Positions 59,501 through 64,000 of a DNA stretch of 64,000 nucleotides are shown piece by piece (within the stretch, counting starts at the first letter, position 1; every line of letters starts with the position of its first letter). The position numbers and the translations under genes were made by a program. The DNA is from Panopea generosa (taxonomy: Eukaryota; Mollusca; Bivalvia; Adapedonta; Hiatellidae): positions 19,020,437 to 19,084,436 of the forward strand of contig CM055906.1 of assembly GCA_029582155.1 (NCBI GenBank). The letters run 5' to 3'. Below the pieces are notes generated by a model, which worked only from the letters and a program-made list of their open reading frames with translations, had not been told where the DNA came from and searched no databases.

Positions 59501-61243
59501 AATTAACTCATTGACAAAAATCTTTTCAAACCTATTTAATAAATTCAATGATAAATGAATGCTCATGTAAGATCCTCACATGATTATAATGATTACTACA
59601 TTCTAATCTAACAGTTGTGTTCATTGATATATGGAGACAACTAAACTCCAGCATGGAGCGCGTGGTCTGGAGTTAGATTTGTTTGTTTGAATGTTTAAAT
59701 CAGATGCCTTCGAAGACTTACAGGCGATCAACTAACCTTACCGATATTTCGTGGGATCCTGGAAGGTTAACCAGTACTCGAGCACACCCCATCTCCACAA
59801 GTAACTGATAACTCTCCCCACTTTAATCAGCGGCGAGAGACGAATGATAATGAGCTGAATGTCGTATATCAGTCATCGTGGAGACTGTGGCTGAGCAGTG
59901 ATTCGAACTCACGACCCCTGGATTGATAGTCAGACGCGTTATCGACTGAGCTGATCAGGCCTGGCTATAACAAATAAAACTGCATTTACACTAAGAGAAT
60001 GTGAAATGACCATGAGAAGAAAAAGATGTCATTCATTTTGATAATAGGGATATTGCATAAAATTATGTTCAGCATCTTTCCTTTCGTATCTGCATAACGC
60101 ACACAAAGTGATTTATGTCCTTATTTAAGGTAGTTTGTGGTGTTCCTATCAAATTTTTTTGACATCTGGCATTAATTATCAAAAATCTGTACACTTATAC
60201 TATGAAGTATAAGCTTTCAATTTAGCTTTGTTTTAATATAATACTGTTTGTGAACAGCGCCCACTAGTGGTATGTGCTTTTCATACGATTTTCGTCATTT
60301 TTTCCTTATAAAATGGTCAATATTAATTGAAAATTGTTTTTAATAACATTATTAAATTATTTATTTTATTTCCTGTGATAAGATTGTAACTTTAATACAG
60401 ATAAATTTCAATTTGTGTTACCTTTACATCTTATCATTATGCCGAAGTTTATTAAAAAGCGGGTTTAAAAACAACAGATTTTGAACATTCACGCTTGATT
60501 GCGTAAAAATGCTCTGGTACAAGTTCTTGAATTTTTACAAATGTGAAACTTTATCCATTTCACTACAATATGACTGAATAAAAAGAATGTTTTTTCACGC
60601 TAGTTTTTTCATATATCCGAATTTAAATTAAAAATGAAGCACTTAAAAACACATGATGTTTGTCTGCTATTTCGGATGACGTCGTATTTTACCTTAGTAT
60701 TATATGGGGTTCTCTTGACGTCGTCCGAAGTCATAATGAAACGTGTTTTTAAGTGTTTCATTTTAATTTAAATTCAAATTTATGAAAGAAACTAGCACAA
60801 ACATCCCATATTTTTATTTGTTCATATTTTAGTAAAATTAATAAAGTTTACCATAATATGAAATTCAGGGAATGCTGCGAACTACCTTAAGTTACTACAT
60901 CTGTCTCGTAAACAAGCATGTAGTTATTATAATGTCTATTCAGAATAAAAACAACTAGGTACTTTGATGGGTTTAAAAATATGACTTGTAATAAGATATT
61001 TGAAAGATATAAGAGTTTCTGTGTTACATATATTTTCTGGAACAAAGATATATTAAATGATGGAATAAATGATTTTTTTTATATTTGCATTCTCTAGTTT
61101 AATGTTGTTAAATGGTTTTGTTTTGTTATTTTTTTTTTTTTTTTTATATTAAAACACCATTTATTCACATTCTAGATATCAAAAACTTCAGTTAATATCT
61201 TTTTGGTTTACTTTATTTTTCAGTACCTTGCAAAGTTCAGTGA
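40500..61243 (+). CDS. ULK3: ULK3 serine/threonine kinase with two MIT domains, 14 exons, complete
   Basis: Exons: 40500-40643, 42074-42214, 43835-43955, 44790-44894, 45618-45761, 48063-48145, 49449-49604, 51258-51363, 54130-54170, 55202-55313, 56441-56508, 57934-58009, 58978-59148, 61224-61243. They join in phase into 495 residues ending in TGA; human ULK3 is about 472. The kinase domain covers roughly residues 30-286: glycine loop [13 protein letters not shown] (34-46), VAIK-type Lys58 in [13 protein letters not shown] with catalytic Asp151, DFG at 171-173, APE at 195-197, DLWSIG at 209-214. MIT1 is about 299-365 and MIT2 about 385-467, followed by a Glu/Lys/Gln-rich tail ending PCKVQ (human CTLQ). 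In vertebrates ULK3 phosphorylates GLI proteins, acts in autophagy and delays abscission through ESCRT-III; the MIT pair is the ESCRT-III docking part. All introns are GT-AG except intron 5 (GC-AG). The start is the ATG of exon 1, 29 residues before VFTEKLGSG. Identification is very secure; exact small-exon borders are inferred from phase and consensus. Confidence 0.95.
41690..41960 (+). mobile_element. tRNA-derived SINE, family A, in ULK3 intron 1
   Basis: Head GGCCTGATTAGTCTGCCTAT and B box ATGAGTTTGAATCTC, body TTTTCCACCGCTGGTTCAAG, tail GCCCTTGGTGGCATAAAAAT. Confidence 0.8.
42074..42214 (+). CDS. ULK3: ULK3 exon 2: ATP-anchoring lysine and C-helix
   Basis: Residues 49-95, both ends phase 0. 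Contains AAIKCVSK (Lys58) and the helix-C run [20 protein letters not shown], ending VQLKDFQ as in human ULK3. Acceptor tttacag, donor gttagt. Confidence 0.95.
42340..42690. repeat. Interspersed repeat in ULK3 intron 2
   Basis: Shares CACTCTGTCAGTTAATA, TTCACCCAATAATTCAAAAG and GTGTCCAAAGGCGTCTATAT with 53755-53850; an internal 31-bp unit ending GGCGTCTATAT is doubled here only. Confidence 0.65.
43515..43560. repeat. (CAA)n microsatellite
   Basis: CAACAACAACAACAAAAACA and a related CAGCAACAACA. Confidence 0.85.
43621..43816. repeat. 66-bp minisatellite, three near-identical units, next to ULK3 exon 3
   Basis: Units start at 43621, 43687 and 43753 with ATGGTGTTTAATATGATTCA. They end 18 bp before exon 3, so the branch-point region may lie within the last unit. 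Confidence 0.92.
43835..43955 (+). CDS. ULK3: ULK3 exon 3: hinge and helix D
   Basis: Residues 96-135 plus one base. Encodes [21 protein letters not shown], the hinge region, then the ILPE-like segment [15 protein letters not shown] 66-bp minisatellite ends only 18 bp upstream of the exon. Confidence 0.95.
44495..44528. repeat. (AG)n microsatellite
   Basis: About 16 AG dinucleotides at the 5' edge of the SINE that follows. Confidence 0.9.
44529..44665 (+). mobile_element. SINE fragment in ULK3 intron 3
   Basis: Head remnant GACGGTGGTTTGGATTCATC (B box), tail AATGGTGTTTAAACCCCATT then A-rich AATAAAA repeats. Confidence 0.6.
44790..44894 (+). CDS. ULK3: ULK3 exon 4: catalytic loop
   Basis: Residues 136-170 plus one base. 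Carries [10 protein letters not shown] with catalytic Asp151 and Lys153. The arginine of the usual HRD is replaced by Met; human ULK3 also lacks it (HLD), so this is a family trait rather than damage. Confidence 0.95.
45618..45761 (+). CDS. ULK3: ULK3 exon 5: DFG to DLWSIG, with a GC splice donor
   Basis: Residues 171-218 plus one base: [10 protein letters not shown], then [11 protein letters not shown] and [15 protein letters not shown]. The reading frame requires joining ...TTATATG to AATGTTTATTTGG of exon 6 (Y-E-C-L-F-G), so the intron begins GCAAGT, the classic GC-AG donor. No GT site nearby keeps the frame. The last ~21 nt of this exon are the first unit of the downstream 49-bp minisatellite. 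Confidence 0.93.
45741..45899. repeat. 49-bp minisatellite carrying GC splice donors, left block
   Basis: Units are spaced 49 bp, with GGCAAG at 45761 (the real exon 5 end), 45810 and 45859. Each unit repeats the exon's GGAGTTATATTATATG and the donor GCAAGT. Confidence 0.93.
45900..47281 (-). mobile_element. Helitron, 1,382 bp, inserted in the ULK3 minisatellite
   Basis: Read on the minus strand it starts TCAAAGGCCTGAAGGGCTTG and ends GAGCTTTGCTCGCATTCTAA: a 5' TC, a GAGC/GCTC hairpin about 10 nt from the end, and a CTRR (CTAA) terminus. Host sequence is A before and T after, with no target duplication. Removing it restores TAGTAGTTA + TATTATATGG, exactly the minisatellite unit. These are the canonical Helitron marks. 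No Rep/helicase is visible, so it is non-autonomous. A plus-strand frame from 46893 may be captured sequence. Confidence 0.88.
46893..47132 (+). other. Coding fragment inside the Helitron with a 2A-like motif
   Basis: The frame begins GDVERNPGP (46893-46919), matching the 2A consensus D-V/I-E-x-N-P-G-P. It continues ~70 residues including [20 protein letters not shown]. 2A-like peptides are known in the N-termini of some invertebrate LINEs and NLR-type proteins. The source protein is not recognised; it runs antisense to the Helitron. Confidence 0.5.
47282..47640. repeat. 49-bp minisatellite carrying GC splice donors, right block
   Basis: Seven to eight units, with GGCAAG at 47290, 47339, 47388, 47437, 47486, 47532 and 47581, and a decayed unit at 47630. 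One unit is 3 bp short. Confidence 0.93.
48063..48145 (+). CDS. ULK3: ULK3 exon 6: kinase C-lobe
   Basis: Residues 219-246: [20 protein letters not shown] then IWDPKPIE, matching human EALFGQPPFASRSFSELEEKI. Acceptor catttcag, donor gtaagt. Confidence 0.95.
49449..49604 (+). CDS. ULK3: ULK3 exon 7: end of the kinase domain
   Basis: Residues 247-298, phase 0 at both ends. Contains [17 protein letters not shown] with the helix-I region, [12 protein letters not shown], then SLPTA leading into MIT1. The RDLLxRxLxRxPxxRI pattern is typical of the ULK kinase C-lobe. Confidence 0.95.
51258..51363 (+). CDS. ULK3: ULK3 exon 8: MIT domain 1, first part
   Basis: Residues 299-333 plus one base: [20 protein letters not shown] then [15 protein letters not shown], the AxxxDxxGxYxxAxxxYxxAxxxFxPA signature of MIT helices 1-2. 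Joins exon 7 at phase 0 (LPTA-TKLV). Confidence 0.94.
51749..52092. repeat. 25-bp minisatellite in ULK3 intron 8
   Basis: About 14 nearly identical units of TTATACATGTAGTTGTGGAT plus GTAAT; each contains the palindrome TACATGTA. Confidence 0.93.
53040..53708. repeat. 51-bp minisatellite in ULK3 intron 8
   Basis: About 13 units of TAAATACCAAGGATTTATAT then AGAGAAGGATAGGAAAC. A stray related unit lies at 52320-52400. The 51-bp period (17 codons) gives spurious long minus-strand frames. Confidence 0.92.
53711..53741. other. Perfect 13-bp hairpin
   Basis: GTTCAGATTGCTC, loop GTAAT, GAGCAATCTGAAC. Sits exactly between the 51-bp array and an interspersed repeat. Confidence 0.85.
53742..53856. repeat. 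Interspersed repeat in ULK3 intron 8
   Basis: Second copy of the 42500-42650 sequence, up to AAGTAAAGGGTTAAAGC. Confidence 0.7.
54130..54170 (+). CDS. ULK3: ULK3 exon 9: 41-nt exon, MIT1 helix 3 start
   Basis: Completes Y334 and adds [13 protein letters not shown], aligning with human YEVDAQRKEAIKAK. It is only 41 nt long but has acceptor ttttcag and donor gtatgt, and both joins are in phase. Easily missed by gene finders. Confidence 0.9.
54505..54705 (-). mobile_element. tRNA-derived SINE, family D, in ULK3 intron 9
   Basis: Tail AACTTATTTGTTTTACTTCG, body CTTCCTGGTTAGAACCAATA, head with GGGTCAAACCCACGACCC (B box on minus strand). Confidence 0.7.
55202..55313 (+). CDS. ULK3: ULK3 exon 10: MIT1 helix 3 and linker
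   Basis: Residues 348-384: [18 protein letters not shown], the YxxRAEELK signature of MIT helix 3, then a Ser/Arg-rich linker [11 protein letters not shown]. Acceptor gtctag, donor gtaagt. Confidence 0.94.
55371..55832 (-). mobile_element. SINE family D split by a younger SINE
   Basis: Left part 55371-55420, right part 55722-55832 resuming at AGAACTGGCACAAAGTGC; the two halves rejoin to the usual CTGGGTAGAACC of this family. Confidence 0.8.
55421..55713 (+). mobile_element. SINE family A nested in SINE family D
   Basis: 293 bp, flanked by a perfect 8-bp target duplication TCCTGGGT (55413-55420 and 55714-55721). Head CCCGATAAGCCCAGTCGTTG, tail CCCTCAGTGGCATAAAAATG followed by (AATC)n. Confidence 0.9.
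56441..56508 (+). CDS. ULK3: ULK3 exon 11: linker to MIT2
   Basis: Residues 385-407: [20 protein letters not shown] then AIE. Joins exon 10 through a split codon. The same exon occurs at 388-455. Confidence 0.9.
56573..57163. repeat. 49-bp minisatellite in ULK3 intron 11 (copy 2)
   Basis: Identical to the array at 520-1110, as expected from the duplication block. Confidence 0.85.
57934..58009 (+). CDS. ULK3: ULK3 exon 12: MIT domain 2, middle
   Basis: Residues 408-432 plus one base: [20 protein letters not shown] then IQYLK, like human EQDALDLYQHSLGELLLLL. I place the donor at gtaggt (58010), which gives ...YLK-T-EPKGKRK in frame; the gtgaga four bases downstream would run into a stop in exon 13. 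Confidence 0.9.
58065..58364. repeat. 27-bp minisatellite in ULK3 intron 12 (copy 2)
   Basis: Same array as at 2012-2310. Confidence 0.9.
58978..59148 (+). CDS. ULK3: ULK3 exon 13: MIT2 helix 3 and acidic/basic tail
   Basis: Residues 433-489: [20 protein letters not shown], then KAERIKSYL (helix 3 RAEYLK equivalent), then a Glu/Lys/Gln-rich low-complexity tail. Acceptor tttcag, donor gtaaat. Confidence 0.93.
59679..59979 (-). mobile_element. tRNA-derived SINE, family A (second copy of duplicated block)
   Basis: Same insertion as 3625-3925. Confidence 0.75.
60244..60896. mobile_element. Fold-back / MITE-like element in ULK3 intron 13
   Basis: Same element as 4190-4842, here continuous to the right. 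The palindrome centre is near 60690, where TGACGTCGTCCGAA mirrors TTTCGGATGACGTCG. Confidence 0.7.
61224..61243 (+). CDS. ULK3: ULK3 exon 14: last five codons and stop
   Basis: Completes V490 and adds PCKVQ then TGA. The ending resembles the human C-terminus (SSCTLQ). Acceptor tttttcag is strong. An ATTAAA at 61403-61408 is a possible poly(A) signal. Confidence 0.75.
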
Positions 61244-61510
61244 TGTGGATATCCATGACTGGGGGTTGGGGATTGTACCACCACTACCTGTATGTGGTGT
61301 ACCTACACTTAGAGCTTTCAAGTTTATACGGAAGGAGATAGTAATTAACGAAATTGTCTTTTAACATAAAACATATACATGTATCATTGAGACATTGACT
61401 GTATTAAAATTTTTGATAAACATTTATTCATTCTTAAGTATCAATTTAAGTTATAGTGTCAGAGTTTACCACCCATAACTTTCAACCTTAATACTTAGAA
61501 TACTCGGTGG
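61244..61510 (+). other. ULK3: ULK3 3' flank / probable 3' UTR
   Basis: Follows the stop; ATTAAA at 61403 is the best poly(A) candidate. No coding signal. Confidence 0.5.
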
Positions 61511-61511
61511 A

Positions 61512-61625
61512 GTATGAGGTCCAGTGGTAAAGCATCAGACCTAGGATTGTAGGATAGTGGGTTTGATCCTATGCCATAGCTTTGTGTTATGGTCCTGACA
61601 CTTTATATGCATATGCTTAGTGCTG
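61512..61625 (+). mobile_element. tRNA-like SINE fragment
   Basis: AGGTCCAGTGGTAAAGCATC (A box) and GTGGGTTTGATCCTA (B box). It continues beyond a tRNA length. Confidence 0.55.
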
Positions 61626-61637
61626 GGGTGGTACTCA

Positions 61638-61860
61638 CCAACCATTCTTAAGAATATTCTTGGACTTTGAACTCGAAACTGATTTTTGAAAAAACACTTA
61701 GAGACCATTTTTTGAGACCAAAATTTGCAAGCATGTAAGGTCACCTAATACATAGTCAAATAAACTTTCACAGTTATTCTCTGTCGTGGTAAACTAGATA
61801 TTTAAGGTTGAAATTTGGATTTTCGAGCTCAAGTCTAATACTTTTCTTAAGAATGGTTGG
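61638..61860. mobile_element. 223-bp MITE, same family as 24673-24879
   Basis: Terminal inverted repeats CCAACCATTCTTAAGAA at both ends; inverted relative to the copy in the secreted-protein intron. Confidence 0.83.
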
Positions 61861-62465
61861 AATAACTCCTCTGATTATTTAAATTATAGCCCATAAAAAC
61901 ACCTCATAAAAATATTTTTACTTTCATATGAAGTTGAGGGTCACTGTGTAAAGATAAATACAAAACAGTGTGCATAAAATTTAAAGACAAATTGACCTCT
62001 GTATCTGTCATCTTGAAATTTCACAAGGGACAGGTCTTTGGATAGCTCTAGTAGGTTGTTGAAAAAGCCACAAAAAGTCCAAGTTAACTAGGTCTGTGAT
62101 AAGGTTAAGTTACATTGTACTCGAACATCTCGGTACTACAAATATAAATTCTGTAAGAATCAGTTATTTTTGCCAAGTTTAATTATATTTAATTCCAAAA
62201 ATCCAATAGGCAATTGGTCATGCATTTTCTTCATTGTGTTATGTATGAACTATTTTATACTTTACATATACCGGTATAATGTAAAAATATACAGAATCTG
62301 TGTAAATATTACTGAGATTATTTAAAGTGTATGGTTTATAGATTGTTAAGATTTAGTTCAACTAATAAGACATTAAGTTTATATTCTTCTGTGATAAATA
62401 TTTGCAGCATGTATTCCATGCAATTTCAAATTTTTGTGCGCGATACAATTTTCACAGTTTATCTC
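61861..62465. other. AT-rich intergenic stretch
   Basis: Nothing recognised. Confidence 0.5.
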
Positions 62466-62469
62466 TTGT

Positions 62470-62595
62470 AAAATAATCACTATTGATTCAAAATTGTTTA
62501 CTATAATATTATTGAATTACTTATTTTATTTCCTGTGATAAGATTATAACTTCCATTTATTATGCCGGTGTCATATTATATTTTCACCTGCCTAA
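62470..62595. mobile_element. Fold-back element fragment, direct orientation
   Basis: TTATTTTATTTCCTGTGATA and the following AAGATTATAAC match 60360-60395; TTATTATGCCG follows after an internal deletion. Confidence 0.6.
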
Positions 62596-62604
62596 AAATT
62601 CACC

Positions 62605-62995
62605 CACAGGTGAAAATATAATATTGTATAAAATATCATAGAATTTTGCTATAATATAGTCCCCCCCCCCCCCCCCCCCCCCATAATATTTTCACCACCC
62701 TGCACCCCTGAATTTTATTTTTTTCAAAATTGATCACCACTACTAGGATAAAAAAGCATTAAACTTCAATGTTGATATACATTTCGAAGAAAAGAGAGGC
62801 GGGTGAAAATATTATAGAATTTTACTATAATATTATTACCCCACCTCCCCAGCCCCATCTTAAAAAACATTTTTATCCCAAGTTGATTATCTACACTATA
62901 ATGACTATACTTAAACAAAAAAAAGTAGTCATAATGAGACAGTTACCAAATGTATTTTGTAAGAATAGAGGGGCGGGTGAAAATATTAGTGCCAT
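62605..62995. repeat. Tandem repeat (~180 bp period) with a poly-C tract
   Basis: GGTGAAAATAT recurs at about 62612, 62803 and 62979, each near a C-rich run; 22 consecutive C at 62661-62682. Confidence 0.65.
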
Positions 62996-63005
62996 TATAT
63001 TTTAA

Positions 63006-64000
63006 TTAAACAGGACGTTTTCTTGTGATTTTGGACAACGTCGAGAAAATGCCATATAAAACTAACGTTAAATACGAAATAACAGGCAAACATCGTGTTT
63101 ATAGGTGTTTCATTCGAATTCGAATTCGAATTTATGAAAAAACTAGCACAAACACCCCCTCTTTTTATTCAGTCATACTGTAGTGAAATAAAGTTTATCA
63201 TATGTACAATTCAAGAACTTGTACCCGAGCATGTTTGTGCAATCAAGCGTGAATGTTCAGAGTTTGTTGGTTTTAAAATCTTTTGTTTTTTATCAAGCCC
63301 TGTGTAATGATTAAACATAAAGGTAACATAAATTAACATCTGAGACTAAGGTGTTGCTTTTCTGTCGATGGCATTAAGTTTTTGTTTTTACCTTATTTCT
63401 CAACAGTTACAAGTGCTAGGACACTCATATTTGGATCATAGTTACAACTAACACCCTGCATCACATTATATACTGCAGATGCTGAGTGTGACCTACATTT
63501 CATGGTCAATTGACATTGTTTGATGCTGAATTTTGCATTTACCTCCAACCATTTACTTCTTTTTTTTTTTTTGTTATTTTATAAATATGTTTTACTTAGA
63601 AATACTGGTTAAAGTTTTGTGAGTTCATATCTCAAAAATCACTTAATGTATTTGATCGAAACTTCACACAATACTTCCTACATTATTTCTTAGTCATTAA
63701 ACCTACTACATTAACCAAGCTAGATAACTCTTGCATGAATATATTTTAATTTTTTTCTCTCCCATGTGTGTATTAACTGTCAAAGTGAACATGGCGAAAC
63801 ATATCATTCCACGGAATTCTTGTCTCTATTTAAGTTCTAATCTAATCACAGGAAATAAAATAATTTAATTAAAAGTATTTTAATGATTTAATAATGTTAT
63901 TACGAACCATTTTTCAATAAATATTGACCATTTTATAAGGAAAAATAGGTGAAAATCTTCCGAAAAACATGTACCACTACAGGGTGCTGTTTACGAGATT
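63006..64000. mobile_element. Fold-back / MITE-like element, reverse orientation, runs off the window
   Basis: 63015-63340 and 63835-64000 are reverse-complement matches of 60380-60720 and 60250-60380, separated by ~500 bp of inserted sequence. Its end GGTGCTGTTTACGAGATT mirrors GAACAGCGCCCACTAGTG. Confidence 0.7.
63580..63750. repeat. Possible old interspersed repeat inside the fold-back element
   Basis: TCATATCTCAAAAATCACTT and GATCGAAACTTCACACAATA resemble a widespread invertebrate repeat type, from memory only. Confidence 0.3.

Larger units (their letters stand above)
56054..60896. repeat. Copy 2 of the 4.84-kb duplication
   Basis: Same sequence as 1-4842, embedded in continuous sequence on both sides within ULK3. 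This is the copy that belongs to the complete gene. Confidence 0.95.

Noticed and set aside
1-64000. CRISPR array, operon or other prokaryotic systems
   Set aside because: Introns, SINEs and LINEs show this is animal nuclear DNA; the regular arrays are minisatellites without unique spacers.

Overview
This is eukaryotic, AT-rich nuclear DNA. It has long intron-split genes, tRNA-derived SINEs, APE-type LINE relics, MITE-like elements, a Helitron and many minisatellites. The repeat types and the ULK3 protein suggest a marine invertebrate, most likely a mollusc (a bivalve is my best guess); this is inference, not a database result.

Two protein-coding genes can be supported. (1) ULK3, a serine/threonine kinase with two C-terminal MIT domains, is complete on the + strand at 40500-61243. 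I resolve 14 coding exons that join in frame to 495 residues. Its fifth intron opens with a GC donor instead of GT, and that donor plus the last ~21 nt of exon 5 has been amplified into a 49-bp intronic minisatellite. A precisely delimited 1,382-bp Helitron sits inside that minisatellite. (2) A two-exon gene on the + strand (24363-26597) encodes a predicted secreted, serine- and glutamine-rich protein of 247 residues with a repeated FDxxxLYQQ-type motif. I do not recognise it from any named family.

Layout: 1-4842 is a near-identical copy of 56054-60896 (ULK3 exons 11-13 with their introns). It stops exactly at a 500-N gap (4843-5342), so it is most likely an unmerged contig overlap rather than a second gene. 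5343-24360 is gene-poor: a 1.48-kb inverted-repeat transposon (5664-7145), SINEs, LINE fragments on the minus strand, and a 1.1-kb 21-bp-type minisatellite (14760-15885). 24363-26597 is the secreted-protein gene. 26600-39900 is again gene-poor, with SINEs, a LINE 3' end, and old tandem and inverted duplications. 39960-40440 is a short-repeat tract just upstream of ULK3. 40500-61243 is ULK3, whose introns carry at least six different minisatellites, nested SINEs and the Helitron. 61244-64000 holds 3' flank, a SINE, a MITE and a fold-back element in opposite orientation to the one at the end of the gene.

The two genes show no evident functional link. ULK3 is an intracellular kinase (autophagy, Hedgehog/GLI signalling, ESCRT-III abscission checkpoint in vertebrates). 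The other product would enter the secretory pathway.
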